A stretch of DNA of 25,851 bases from Firmicutes bacterium UBA1702 (GTDB lineage: Bacteria > Bacillota > Clostridia > Peptostreptococcales > Anaerovoracaceae): NCBI GenBank assembly GCA_002320005.1, contig DCJK01000007.1, positions 1 through 25,851 of the forward strand, read 5' to 3'. The notes under the pieces were generated by a model. That model was not told the origin of the DNA. It saw only the letters and a list, made by a program, of their open reading frames with translations, and ran no database searches. The position numbers and the translations under genes are program-made. This document shows, one piece after another, positions 15,065 through 24,591 of the stretch. Position 1 is the stretch's first letter; each line of letters opens with the position of its first letter.

Positions 15065-16429
15065 CTATAACTTAAGGGAATCAGCTGTCTCTCCTGTCAG
15101 GCTGAAAGTATTTGCTCCTGTAATTTTCACAGGAACTATCTTTCCTTCAAGGCCGGCCTCTCCCGTAAAGTTCACAAGTTTGAAGCTGTCGGTTCTTCCT
15201 TCGTAAGTTCCCTCTTTGCTTCTGCTGGTTCCGTCCACCAGAACACGTTCTATTCTACCTATATAAGCATGATTTTTCTTTGCAGATGATTCATTCACTG
15301 CCTCAACAAGCCTGTTGAACCTGTGATGTTTCACTTCTTCAGGGACCTGATCCTCCCTTCTCGCAGCGGGTGTTCCTTTTCTGATTGAATAAAGGAATGT
15401 GAATGCAGAATCATATTCTGTTTCCCGGACAAGCTTAAGTGTTTCTTCAAAATCTTCCTCAGTCTCTCCAGGAAATCCTACTATGATATCAGTGGAGATG
15501 GCAATTTCAGGTACGGCTGCCCTTATCTTCTTCACAAGAGTTCTGTAGTCATCAGCCGTATATTTGCGGTTCATATCCTTCAATACTGCATCCGATCCGG
15601 CCTGTACAGGCAGATGTATGTACTTGCATAGCTTGTCGCAATTTCTGAATGCATCTATCAGCTTGTCCGACAGATCCTTAGGATGACTGGTCATGAATCT
15701 GATTCTGTCTATTCCTTCTATATCTGCCAGCATATATATAAGATCTGCAAAATCTGTTTCTCCTGCATCGCTTCTTCCACGATATGAGTTAACATTCTGC
15801 CCAAGAAGAGTAATCTCTTTTACTCCGTCTGCAGCCAGCATTCTCACTTCTTTTACTATGTCTTCAGGTTTTCTGCTTCTTTCCCTTCCTCTCGTATATG
15901 GAACAATGCAATAACTGCAGAAGTTGTTGCATCCATACATTATGTTAACAAAGCTTTTATGTCTGAAAAGTCTTTTCGCCGGAAGATCCTCGACAATTTC
16001 TCTGCCATCTTCCCACACATCTATCTGTTTTATCTGTTCCGTGTGCAGATTATCCAGCAGCTTGGGAAGCTCATGTATATTATGCGTTCCGAATATGACA
16101 TCAACCCACGGATATTTTTCTTTTATTGTATCCACCACATGCTGCTGCTGCATCATACATCCGCACACACACACGGTAAATGCCTCTTTCTGCTGCATTT
16201 TCTTGTGCTTAAGCTGCCCCAGCGTTCCAAAAAATCTTTTGTCTGCATTTTCTCTCACACTGCATGTGTTAAAGATCACAATATCTGCTTCTTCTCTGTT
16301 ATCAGTCTGGACATACCCTTTTTCAATAAGCATGCCCGCCATTATTTCAGAATCATGCTCATTCATCTGACAACCGAAAGTAGTTATATGAAATTTCTTT
16401 TTATCGGAAAAATTTTCTTTATATGTCAA
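15065..16429 (-). CDS. miaB: tRNA-2-methylthio-N6-dimethylallyladenosine synthase MiaB
   Basis: MiaB is a radical SAM enzyme that methylthiolates i6A37 of tRNAs reading UNN codons. In 454 residues: an N-terminal UPF0004 domain with cluster ligands Cys20, Cys56 and Cys91, a radical SAM CxxxCxxC at Cys167, Cys171 and Cys174 (YGCNNFCSYC), and a C-terminal TRAM domain (about 385-450). The opening TFGCQMNEHDSE and NTCSVRENA separate MiaB from the MtaB and RimO relatives. The start codon is TTG at 16429, supported by GGAAGGGAG 6-7 nt upstream; the next in-frame ATG (Met22) would remove the first cluster Cys. It lies 21 nt after gpsA and is cotranscribed with it. Confidence 0.97.
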   Translation of the reverse strand: MTYKENFSDKKKFHITTFGCQMNEHDSEIMAGMLIEKGYVQTDNREEADIVIFNTCSVRENADKRFFGTLGQLKHKKMQQKEAFTVCVCGCMMQQQHVVDTIKEKYPWVDVIFGTHNIHELPKLLDNLHTEQIKQIDVWEDGREIVEDLPAKRLFRHKSFVNIMYGCNNFCSYCIVPYTRGRERSRKPEDIVKEVRMLAADGVKEITLLGQNVNSYRGRSDAGETDFADLIYMLADIEGIDRIRFMTSHPKDLSDKLIDAFRNCDKLCKYIHLPVQAGSDAVLKDMNRKYTADDYRTLVKKIRAAVPEIAISTDIIVGFPGETEEDFEETLKLVRETEYDSAFTFLYSIRKGTPAARREDQVPEEVKHHRFNRLVEAVNESSAKKNHAYIGRIERVLVDGTSRSKEGTYEGRTDSFKLVNFTGEAGLEGKIVPVKITGANTFSLTGETADSLKL

Positions 16430-16450
16430 ATTTTTCTCCCTTCCAATGCT

Positions 16451-17452
16451 CTAAATATGCATTTCATTTTTTGTCTTTCTGCCCATCAGCCTGTCCACGG
16501 TAGCTTCCGCATCGGTTCTGCCTTCCATCATATCACATATAGCTTCGGTTATGGGCATCTCCACATTATATTTTTTTGCCAGTGCCCCGGCGGCTTCTGC
16601 AGTAGAAATACCTTCCACCACCATTCCTATCTCCTCCACAGCTTCCGCAGTGCTCTTTCCCTGTCCCATAAGAATGCCGCATCTTCTGTTTCTTGAGTGC
16701 ATGCTGGTACATGTAACTATCAGATCGCCAATACCGGTAAGCCCGGAAAAGGTGTTTATGTTGGCGCCCATGGCTGCACCCAGCCGGCACATCTCAGTTA
16801 TACCTCTGGTCATCATGGCTGCTTTAGCATTGTCTCCAAATCCCATGCCGTCAGAAATTCCGGCTCCCAGAGCTATGATATTTTTCAGCGCGCCCCCCAG
16901 TTCAACGCCGGTTATATCGTCATTGGTATATACTCGGAATCTGTCTGTATTGAAGATCTGCTGAACCTCTGATGCAAGCTTATTATCCTTTGATGCTACA
17001 GCAACTGTTGTGGGAAGCATTCTTGCAACTTCCTCCGCATGTGACGGACCCGAAAGAACCGCATATCTGACTCCCGGGATAATTTCCTCTGCAATCTGTG
17101 AAAGTCTCAGGAGGCTGTTCTTTTCTATCCCCTTGGCAACGTTGACAATCACCGTATTCTTACAAAGATACGGCACGCACTGCCTCAGCATTTCTCTGAA
17201 GTTCTGAGCAGGCACAGCAAACACTGCAATATATGCGCCTGAAACAGCTTCTTGAATATCGTCAACTATTCTAAGATCTGCGGGGAGTTTTACTCCCGGA
17301 AGGTAATGCGGGTTTTCTCCGGTATCACGCATCAGTGCAAGCTGTGATTTCTTCCTTCCCCACAGCGACACATTAAATCCTTTGCACGCCAGCAGAACAG
17401 CAAGAGCGGTTCCGAAACTTCCTGCTCCTATGACCGTAATCTTTTTCTCCAT
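16451..17452 (-). CDS. gpsA: Glycerol-3-phosphate dehydrogenase [NAD(P)+]
   Basis: GpsA reduces dihydroxyacetone phosphate to sn-glycerol 3-phosphate, the acceptor for PlsY. The 333-residue protein has the N-terminal dinucleotide motif GAGSFGTA (9-16), NVAKGIE at 104-110, SGPSHAEEV at 134-142 and the catalytic Lys190 in ELGGALKNIIALGAG. Length and motifs are standard. The ATG has AGAGGA 7 nt upstream. It follows plsY by 48 nt, so acceptor synthesis and acyl transfer are co-encoded. A TATAAT-like string in the gap could be a weak internal promoter, but no -35 supports it. Confidence 0.98.
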   Translation of the reverse strand: MEKKITVIGAGSFGTALAVLLACKGFNVSLWGRKKSQLALMRDTGENPHYLPGVKLPADLRIVDDIQEAVSGAYIAVFAVPAQNFREMLRQCVPYLCKNTVIVNVAKGIEKNSLLRLSQIAEEIIPGVRYAVLSGPSHAEEVARMLPTTVAVASKDNKLASEVQQIFNTDRFRVYTNDDITGVELGGALKNIIALGAGISDGMGFGDNAKAAMMTRGITEMCRLGAAMGANINTFSGLTGIGDLIVTCTSMHSRNRRCGILMGQGKSTAEAVEEIGMVVEGISTAEAAGALAKKYNVEMPITEAICDMMEGRTDAEATVDRLMGRKTKNEMHI

Positions 17453-17500
17453 TTAAATTTCCTCTTTAAAATGTATCACAACGAATTATATAATGAAAAA

Positions 17501-18079
17501 TTAAAACATTTTTGGTTCTTCGCCTTTAATCAGTCTCTGTATATTGGCTCGATGCTTTATAACCACAATTACGGCCATAATACAGCCTATCCATATAAAT
17601 TCAGGTTCAAGGATACAGCATATTGCAGGGAATGCAACTGCACCTAGCAGCGATCCTACTGACATTCTCCTGCTGAGACCCAGCCCCACAGCCACTACTG
17701 CCAGTTCCAGCAGAGCCACTTGCCAGTTTACGGCCAGTATGGCACCAAAAGCCGTTGCAACGCCTTTCCCGCCTTTAAATCTGTACAGACATGGCCATAT
17801 ATGACCGCAGAATACCGCCAGAGCACATACTGTTCCTATCTGGTAGCTTCCCAGTTTCATTCCCAGCAGCACTGCCAGAGCTCCCTTGCAGATATCGATT
17901 ACAAGAGTGATCAGCGCCGCCTTCTTTCCCAGCACTCTCAGCGCATTGGTGGTTCCGGCATTTCCGCTGCCTTCTTTTTTGATGTCCACTCCTCTGGCTT
18001 TGCCCAGAAGTATGGATGGTGAAATATTTCCGATAAAATATGCTGCCGCAACGAGAATTACAAATTTTAGCGCTTCCAT
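17501..18079 (-). CDS. plsY: Glycerol-3-phosphate acyltransferase PlsY
   Basis: PlsY is a membrane enzyme that moves the acyl group from acyl phosphate (made by PlsX) to glycerol 3-phosphate, giving lysophosphatidic acid. Its 192 residues include the conserved loops SGNAGTTNA (38-46) and GHIWPCLYRFKGGKGVA (92-108), plus a third conserved region around RRMSVGS. Five or so membrane helices are visible. The ribosome site AAAGGAG lies inside the end of der, and the ATG is 2 nt after its stop codon, so translation is tightly linked. Confidence 0.98.
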   Translation of the reverse strand: MEALKFVILVAAAYFIGNISPSILLGKARGVDIKKEGSGNAGTTNALRVLGKKAALITLVIDICKGALAVLLGMKLGSYQIGTVCALAVFCGHIWPCLYRFKGGKGVATAFGAILAVNWQVALLELAVVAVGLGLSRRMSVGSLLGAVAFPAICCILEPEFIWIGCIMAVIVVIKHRANIQRLIKGEEPKMF

Positions 18080-18081
18080 CC

Positions 18082-19407
18082 TTATTCTCCTTTTTCGCCC
18101 TTTTCTCTGAATACAAACTTGATGGATGTACCCTCAAATCCAAAGCCTTCTCTTATTTTATTTTCCAGATATCTTGCATATGAGAAATGCATCAGATCCC
18201 GTCTGTTTATCTGAAAACTGAAAAGCGGAGGCTTTACCGCAACCTGAGTTACATAGTATATTTTCAGTCTCTTTCCTTTGTCCGAAGGAGGCTGCTTCAT
18301 CATTGTTGCATCAGCAATCAGGCTGTTAAGCTGACCCGTCGGCACCCTGAGGGCACGCTTTTCGGCTACGTATTTTGCTGTCTCTATTACCTGATTTACT
18401 CTTTGTTTCTCTGCAACAGAAATAAATATTATCGGTGCATAGGACATGAACTGAAGCTCACTTTCCAGTTCTCTCCTGAAATCACGCATAGTGTTTGTTT
18501 CTTTTTCAATGAGATCCCACTTATTTACAGCCACCACGATTCCCTTTCCGGCTTCGTGTGCTACTCCCGCAATCTTTTTATCCTGTTCTGTAAGTCCCTC
18601 AGCTGCATCAATCATAAGCACACATACGTCGCAGCGCTCTATGGCAGCTACCGCTCTCAATACGCTGTATCTTTCTATATCCTCATTGACTTTGCTTTTT
18701 CTGCGTATTCCTGCCGTATCAATAAGAATATATTTTTCGCCATCTTTTTCAAAAGGTGTGTCAATAGAATCTCTTGTTGTGCCGGCTATAGGAGACACTA
18801 TCACTCTCTTTTCACCCAGAAGACAATTTATCAGAGAGGATTTTCCCACATTAGGCTTTCCTATTACTGCTATTTTTATTGTATCTTCGTCCTCTTCTCC
18901 TGCGCCTTCCGGAAAGCTTTCCACTATTTCATCAAGAACATCTCCGAAGTTAAGCATGTTTGCTGCTGAAACAGGAATAGGTTCGCCCAGGCCCAGCTCA
19001 TAAAAATCATAAAAGTCATCCGGGAGTGATGTCGGCTTATCTATCTTGTTCACTACCAGGATTACTTTTTTGCCCGTGCGCATAAGCATCATGGCAACCT
19101 CCCGGTCAGCAGAAGTAAGTCCTTCTTTTCCGTCTGTAATAAACAGTATCACATCTGCCATATCCATGGCCACCTGTGCCTGTTCACGCATCTGGGAAAG
19201 AATTATATCCTCGCTGTCAGGCTCTATCCCGCCTGTGTCTATCAGTGCAAAATGTACGGAATTCCATTCTGCTTCTGCATAAATTCTATCTCTGGTTACA
19301 CCCGGTGTATCTTCGACTATAGACACTCTGCGTCCTACTATCTTGTTAAAAAATGTTGATTTCCCAACGTTAGGTCTTCCAACGATGGCAACTATGGGTT
19401 TACTCAT
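18082..19407 (-). CDS. der: Ribosome-associated GTPase Der (EngA)
   Basis: Der is a double-domain GTPase needed for 50S ribosomal subunit assembly. Domain 1 has GRPNVGKS (10-17), DTGG (57-60) and NKID (120-123). Domain 2 has GKPNVGKS (183-190), DTAG near 230 and NKWD (295-298). A KH-like RNA-binding domain (about 355-441) closes the 441-residue protein. All G motifs are intact. The start overlaps the end of ftsY by 8 nt and its ribosome site GGAGGA lies within ftsY. Confidence 0.98.
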   Translation of the reverse strand: MSKPIVAIVGRPNVGKSTFFNKIVGRRVSIVEDTPGVTRDRIYAEAEWNSVHFALIDTGGIEPDSEDIILSQMREQAQVAMDMADVILFITDGKEGLTSADREVAMMLMRTGKKVILVVNKIDKPTSLPDDFYDFYELGLGEPIPVSAANMLNFGDVLDEIVESFPEGAGEEDEDTIKIAVIGKPNVGKSSLINCLLGEKRVIVSPIAGTTRDSIDTPFEKDGEKYILIDTAGIRRKSKVNEDIERYSVLRAVAAIERCDVCVLMIDAAEGLTEQDKKIAGVAHEAGKGIVVAVNKWDLIEKETNTMRDFRRELESELQFMSYAPIIFISVAEKQRVNQVIETAKYVAEKRALRVPTGQLNSLIADATMMKQPPSDKGKRLKIYYVTQVAVKPPLFSFQINRRDLMHFSYARYLENKIREGFGFEGTSIKFVFREKGEKGE

Positions 19408-20299
19408 CGAAAATTCCTCCTATGAATTCTTCGGGCACGAATTCCTTAAGATCTTCTATCCCCTCTCCAATGCCTATGTATTTTATCGGCATATCAAATT
19501 CATCCGCAATGGTTACGGCAATTCCGCCTTTTGCAGTTCCGTCAAGCTTTGTCAGTACAATTCCGGTCACTTCTGCAGTCTGACCGAATTCGCGAGCCTG
19601 TGACACAGCGTTCTTACCTGTTGTCGCATCCAGCACAAGGAGCGTCTCTCTGGCTGCTTCCGGATACTCTCTTTCAATAATCCTATTCATCTTTTCAAGT
19701 TCTGCCATGAGATTCTTTTTGTTCTGCAGACGACCTGCCGTATCACATATCAGTATGTCAATATTTTTTGCCTTTGCTGACTGTATGGAGTCATAAATTA
19801 CTGCCGACGGATCTGCACCTTCCTGATGCTTCACAACGTTAATATTGTTTCTCTCTCCCCATATGGCCAGTTGTTCTCCTGCTGCTGCCCTGAAAGTATC
19901 TGCAGCGGCCAGCATGACGCTTTTACCCTGCTGTCTGCATTTATAGGCGAGTTTTCCTATTGTAGTGGTCTTTCCTCCGCCGTTGATTCCTATTACAAGG
20001 ATTATCAGAGGTATATCTCCACACAGTTTATGTCTTTCGCCTTTGTCCACAAGCTGGATCATTATATTTTTCAGTACACCTTTTACCCTGTCAGGAGAGG
20101 TTACTGCCTCGTTTTTTATCTGGCTGCGAAGTTTTTCCATCACCTTCATGGTTGTATCCATACCGATATCTGAGGTTATGAGAACCTCCTCAAGTTCGTC
20201 CATAAGATCCTCATCCACTTCAGCTCTTGCCATAAGGCAGTCTGTTATTCTTTCTGAAAGTTTTCCAAAAAAGGATTTTTTTTCTTGAAACAATGACAT
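19400..20299 (-). CDS. ftsY: Signal recognition particle receptor FtsY
   Basis: FtsY is the SRP receptor GTPase that delivers ribosome-nascent chain complexes to SecYEG. The NG domain is complete: an N-domain four-helix part (about 1-90), P-loop GINGGGKTTT (104-113), DTAGR, TKLDGTAKGG and a C-terminal GEGIEDL. At 299 residues it lacks the long acidic A domain of E. coli FtsY, which is common in Firmicutes. The frame is open to 20365, but the ATG at 20299 (MSLFQEKKSFF) has GAAAGGA 6 nt upstream, while the longer form would overlap smc and lacks a ribosome site. It follows smc by 49 nt. Confidence 0.97.
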   Translation of the reverse strand: MSLFQEKKSFFGKLSERITDCLMARAEVDEDLMDELEEVLITSDIGMDTTMKVMEKLRSQIKNEAVTSPDRVKGVLKNIMIQLVDKGERHKLCGDIPLIILVIGINGGGKTTTIGKLAYKCRQQGKSVMLAAADTFRAAAGEQLAIWGERNNINVVKHQEGADPSAVIYDSIQSAKAKNIDILICDTAGRLQNKKNLMAELEKMNRIIEREYPEAARETLLVLDATTGKNAVSQAREFGQTAEVTGIVLTKLDGTAKGGIAVTIADEFDMPIKYIGIGEGIEDLKEFVPEEFIGGIFDE

Positions 20300-20348
20300 A
20301 TTTTTTCCTTTCAAATGTACGCATCCTGTGTCAGGAGACGCATCACAC

Positions 20349-23300
20349 CTAAAGTTTAAACTCATCTCCCAGCCTCAGAGAAAGGATCTTTGATACTCCC
20401 TTCTCAGGCATAGTTACGCCATAAAGAACATCTGCATGTTCCATTGTAGCCTTCTGATGTGTGACAATCGCAAATTGAATGTCATGAAAATTTCTCAGAT
20501 ATCTTGAAAATCTGTCAATATTGGTGTCATCGAGAGCAGCCTCTACTTCGTCAAGGATGCAGAACGGTGTAGGAGTTGTCTGAAGTACAGCAAACATAAG
20601 TGCTATGGCTGTCATGGTCTTTTCACCACCGGACATCAGGTTGATATTCTGAAGTTTCTTTCCCGGCGGCTGTGCAATTATCTCTATACCGGCCTCCAGC
20701 GGGTTCTCTTCATCATCCAGCCTGAGTTCTGCATGACCTCCGCCGAAAAGTTCCTTAAATGTCTCTTCGAAGCTTATTACCACTTTATCGAAGTTCTCTT
20801 TGAACCTGCTCTTAATAGTTTTCTCCATATCATCAACTATGGCCTGCAGCTGTTCCATGGCTTCGGTTATATCTTTTCTCTGCTCCGTAAGGAATTGGTA
20901 TCTTTCCCGTACCTGAGCATATTCCTTGATTGAGCCGACATTTACATCTCCCAGTTCTTTCAGACGGTTACGAATCTCCCGGTCTTCTTTCTGAGCAGAA
21001 GACATTACAAAATCTTCTTTTCTGAGCTGGAGAGCCTGCAGATAAGAAACTTCGAAATCCTCCCACAGTTTTTCCTTCAGCGTATCCAACTGAGTTTCAT
21101 TCTTGGCAAGTTTTATTTCCTGCTGATATCTGCGGTCACGATATGTATTTATCTGTTCACCCAGGACTGACTGCTCTTTGCTCATTTCTGTCAGTTCTGC
21201 AGCCAGAGTCTCTCTTTCGGAGGTAACACCGACAATATACCTTTCTAGGTTTTCTTTTTCCTGCTCCTTAACCTTGACTGTCTCTTCAGATCCCTCCGCA
21301 CCGCAAAGTATCTCTTTTCTTTCGTCTTCAAGAAAGCTCATTCGTGTCTTTTTTTCATCCATCTGCGAGCTTATCTCTTCTATGCTGCTGTTCACTCTGT
21401 TTATAACCTGTGTCATACCTTCGCTGTCGGCCTGGCACTTGTTCTTTTCTATGCGCTCTGCAGTAATATCGTCAGAGGCTCTTTCTGCTTCTTCCCTGAT
21501 TTTTGCCTGTTCTTCCATCAGAGTTTCTATCTGGGTCTGAATTTCCTCGGCCTTCTTCAGGCATTCTTCCGCCTCTTCATTTAATTGTCTTGACATCAGA
21601 CACGCATTATTGTAATCCGCGTCCACAGAAGAAAGCTGCTGTTCCCGGCGTTCCCTTCCGGACTCCAGGTCTTTTGCGTTGGAAGATGCGTTCTCAATCT
21701 GCGCTTTAATGTTGAAAGCCTGCATTTCCAGATCCCTGGCCTTGCTTTCCATATTCTGCAGTTCCTTTTGAATATATTCTTTCTTTGAACGTATCTCTGC
21801 AGCTTTTTTCTCTGTTTCTTCTGCTTTTATTTCCAAAATATTTATCTGCTGTGCAAGCTTTTCTATTTCATTTTTTCGTTCAAGAAGGTTAGCGGTAGCA
21901 TTTTTGTATTTACCCCCGGTTATGGCGCCGCTGGCATTTACTATTTCTCCATCTTTTGTTACAAATCGTACTCCCGTTCCCGTCTTCTTAGAGAAGGCTA
22001 TGGCATCTTCCATGGTTTCCACCACGGCAACACGCCCCAGCAGATACATAAAGATTCCTTCGTAACGTCTGTCACATTTTATCAGGTCACAGCCCAGTCC
22101 GGTAAATCCCGGAGCTGATATCACTGCCGGAGGCAGAGAAACCTTGCTGCCTCTTACTGATTCCACCGGTAAAAAAGTTGCTCTTCCGGCCCTGTTCTCT
22201 TTTAAAGCGCGCACCGCAGCTTTGGCGTCTCCGTCGCTTTTGCATATGATGTTCTGCATAGAAGCTCCCATTGCTGTCTCGACGGCTGTTTCCAATCCTG
22301 CAGGGACTTCCATCAGTTCTGCCGCTACTCCTTCTATCCCTCTGAGTTTTCCTTTCATCACGAACCTGACTGCATTATTGTAGCCTTCGTAATTGTTTTC
22401 CATTTCTTCTATGGTTTTCTTTCTGGCATTGTTCTGCCCCAGAGTAAGTCGGATATGGCTGCTGTCTTTATCAAGAGATGCGGCTTCATCAGAAAGTTCT
22501 GCTGATATTCTTATATGCTGATTTATCTGTTCTTTTATCTCAATGAGTTCTTTTTCTATAGCCTCTTCTTTTTGTTCTGCCTCTTTCATTAACGCAAGAG
22601 ACTCATCTCTGTTCTGTTCAAAGGCTTTATTTTCTTCGGAGATCTGCACTCTTCTCTGCTGCAGGGATTCCATATAGCTTTCCATGCTGCGTGCTTCGGA
22701 TCTTTTAGCCGTCTCTCTGTTGTACAACTCATACATTTCGTTGCGCTTTTCGTCTGACTTTTCGGTCAGTTCTGCAGATTTCTGCAATATTTCGCTGTGT
22801 TTCTCCACTTTGCGGCGCAGACTTTCCTCTGCAGCTTCAAGTCTGGAAGCTGTCTCCAACTTCTGTTTTTCCAGTTCTGCAGCGGCTGTTTTTTCTCTGG
22901 TGAGCTTTTCCTGCAGTTTCTCCAGTTCTTCTGCTGTTCTGTTAAAGTCACGCTCTATTGCGTTCAGTCTTTCTGCATCAAGCTGATTCTTTCCTGTAAG
23001 AGCACTTATCTCCTCTACTCTTGCCAGAAGCTTGTCCTTGGCTTCACTTCCCAGCTTTTCCAGATTATCATTTTTCTGTCTTTTCTGCTCTATACTTTCA
23101 TCGAGAAGTCTCTTTTCCTCGGAAAGCTTTTCTATATTCATGACAAAGTCAGCCATATCATCTTTTGCCGTCTGATTGGCTGCCTCGAGTCTGTCTATAT
23201 TCTTCAGGGTAATATTTATTTCAAGCTCTCTGAATCTTTCCTTCAGCTTGAGGTATTCCTCAGCCTTTATACTGTCTTCTTTAAGACCGTCTATTCTTCC

Positions 23301-23897
23301 TTCAATTTCTGAAATGATATCATTTACGCGTTCCAGATTTGCAGATGCAGAAGAAAGTTTTCGCTCAGATTCCGCTTTCTTGCTCTTGTACATAACAACA
23401 CCGGCGGCTTCTTCGAAGATTTCTCTTCTGCTTTCAGGCTTGCTGCTTACTATATCAGCTATCTTTCCCTGTCCTATGATGGAATATCCGTCTACTCCTA
23501 TGCCCGTGTCCATTATAAGTTCTTTGATATCACGAAGGCGGCACTGGTTATTGTTTATAAGATATTCACTTTCTCCGGAACGATACATACGCCTTGTTAT
23601 TGCCACTTCATTGTAGTCAATAGGCAGTATTCCCGTGCTGTTATCAATAACCAGAGTGACTTCTGCCATTCCTCTGGACTTACGGCTGGCAGTTCCGGAA
23701 AAAATCACTTCCTCCATTTTGCCTCCTCTGAGCATTTTAGGGCTTTGTTCCCCCAATACCCAGCGCAAAGCATCACTTATATTGCTCTTTCCGCTGCCGT
23801 TTGGTCCCACAATACAAGTCACTCCTTCGTGGAACTCTATTACCGCAGGATCGGCAAAAGATTTAAATCCCTGCATCTCCAGTCGCTTAAAGTACAT
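20349..23897 (-). CDS. smc: Chromosome segregation protein SMC
   Basis: SMC is the condensin ATPase that, with ScpA and ScpB, compacts and resolves the chromosome. Its 1182 residues match the family. Walker A GPNGSGKSN is at 31-39; long coiled coils (about 170-500 and 660-1000, rich in Glu, Lys and Gln) flank a hinge at about 505-655 that contains FLPVESV and GGKYKN. The signature LMSGGEKTMTA is near 1087 and the Walker B CILDEVEAALDD near 1113-1124. No break was seen. The start overlaps the end of rnc by 11 nt, with GAGGAG 8 nt upstream of the ATG. scpA and scpB are not in this window. Confidence 0.98.
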   Translation of the reverse strand: MYFKRLEMQGFKSFADPAVIEFHEGVTCIVGPNGSGKSNISDALRWVLGEQSPKMLRGGKMEEVIFSGTASRKSRGMAEVTLVIDNSTGILPIDYNEVAITRRMYRSGESEYLINNNQCRLRDIKELIMDTGIGVDGYSIIGQGKIADIVSSKPESRREIFEEAAGVVMYKSKKAESERKLSSASANLERVNDIISEIEGRIDGLKEDSIKAEEYLKLKERFRELEINITLKNIDRLEAANQTAKDDMADFVMNIEKLSEEKRLLDESIEQKRQKNDNLEKLGSEAKDKLLARVEEISALTGKNQLDAERLNAIERDFNRTAEELEKLQEKLTREKTAAAELEKQKLETASRLEAAEESLRRKVEKHSEILQKSAELTEKSDEKRNEMYELYNRETAKRSEARSMESYMESLQQRRVQISEENKAFEQNRDESLALMKEAEQKEEAIEKELIEIKEQINQHIRISAELSDEAASLDKDSSHIRLTLGQNNARKKTIEEMENNYEGYNNAVRFVMKGKLRGIEGVAAELMEVPAGLETAVETAMGASMQNIICKSDGDAKAAVRALKENRAGRATFLPVESVRGSKVSLPPAVISAPGFTGLGCDLIKCDRRYEGIFMYLLGRVAVVETMEDAIAFSKKTGTGVRFVTKDGEIVNASGAITGGKYKNATANLLERKNEIEKLAQQINILEIKAEETEKKAAEIRSKKEYIQKELQNMESKARDLEMQAFNIKAQIENASSNAKDLESGRERREQQLSSVDADYNNACLMSRQLNEEAEECLKKAEEIQTQIETLMEEQAKIREEAERASDDITAERIEKNKCQADSEGMTQVINRVNSSIEEISSQMDEKKTRMSFLEDERKEILCGAEGSEETVKVKEQEKENLERYIVGVTSERETLAAELTEMSKEQSVLGEQINTYRDRRYQQEIKLAKNETQLDTLKEKLWEDFEVSYLQALQLRKEDFVMSSAQKEDREIRNRLKELGDVNVGSIKEYAQVRERYQFLTEQRKDITEAMEQLQAIVDDMEKTIKSRFKENFDKVVISFEETFKELFGGGHAELRLDDEENPLEAGIEIIAQPPGKKLQNINLMSGGEKTMTAIALMFAVLQTTPTPFCILDEVEAALDDTNIDRFSRYLRNFHDIQFAIVTHQKATMEHADVLYGVTMPEKGVSKILSLRLGDEFKL

Positions 23898-24591
23898 TCG
23901 TTTCTCTCCTCTTTATTTTAAAGAGCGCCGCCTTGGCGGCATTCTGCTCTGCTTCTTTTTTGCTTTTTCCCTTTCCTCTTCCCAGTATTTTTTCATTGAA
24001 GGAAAGTGATACAAAAAATGTCTTGTCGTGAGGCGGTCCTTCTTCCCTTTCTGTCTCATATACAATTGAAAGGTTAGCTCCTTTCCTCTGCAGAAGTTCC
24101 TGCACCTCAGACTTGTAGTCCGAAAACAGTTTCCCCTCTGCTGCCTTTCTTATCGTGTCAGAAAACATCCTGCCAACGAATTCTTCTGCTGCCGGGTATC
24201 CGCCATCCAGATATATTGCGCCTATGACTGCCTCCATGGCATCAGCCAGAATAGAGTCTTTACTTCTTCCTCCGGCCATCTCCTCGCCATGACCCATATA
24301 TATATACTCCCCCAGATTGACTTTTCTGGCTGCCTCTGCAAGAGAGCGTTCGCACACCACCTGAGCCCGGGTTTTTGTCAGCTGGCCTTCTGTTACCTTT
24401 TCCATCATTCCGAAAAGCCTGGCACTTACTATCGCGTCGAAAAAAGCGTCCCCGAGAAATTCCAGCCGTTCATTGTCCTGGTGCTTTGTGTTTTTTTCTT
24501 TGTTGTATGAACTGTGGGTCAGAGCTCGTTCAAGATATCTGTCATCATTAAAGCTGTATCCGATTACAGTCTCAAATTTTTTCATGTTCAC
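23887..24591 (-). CDS. rnc: Ribonuclease III
   Basis: RNase III cleaves double-stranded RNA in rRNA processing and in antisense or mRNA turnover. The 234-residue protein has the signature NERLEFLGDA (40-49) with Glu44 and Asp48, the second acidic pair Asp117 and Glu120, and a C-terminal double-stranded RNA-binding domain (about 157-227). All four metal-site acids are present. The start is probably GTG at 24591, 10 nt after GGAG; an in-frame ATG two codons later is 16 nt from it. The gene overlaps plsX by 20 nt and smc by 11 nt. Confidence 0.97.
   Translation of the reverse strand: MNMKKFETVIGYSFNDDRYLERALTHSSYNKEKNTKHQDNERLEFLGDAFFDAIVSARLFGMMEKVTEGQLTKTRAQVVCERSLAEAARKVNLGEYIYMGHGEEMAGGRSKDSILADAMEAVIGAIYLDGGYPAAEEFVGRMFSDTIRKAAEGKLFSDYKSEVQELLQRKGANLSIVYETEREEGPPHDKTFFVSLSFNEKILGRGKGKSKKEAEQNAAKAALFKIKRRETNVL

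Noticed and set aside
17453..17500. TATAAT string between plsY and gpsA
   Set aside because: No -35 at a proper distance; an AT-rich gap gives this by chance, and gpsA can be read from the run upstream.
18187..18969. 260-codon plus-strand frame opposite der
   Set aside because: Rich in Tyr, Cys and Phe with no domain, fully antisense to an intact der; a shadow frame.
20319..20344. Two 7-nt direct repeats (ACGCATC) around a small TCCTG/CAGGA hairpin between smc and ftsY
   Set aside because: Too short and too near chance expectation to call a regulatory element; no T tract follows, so it is not a terminator.
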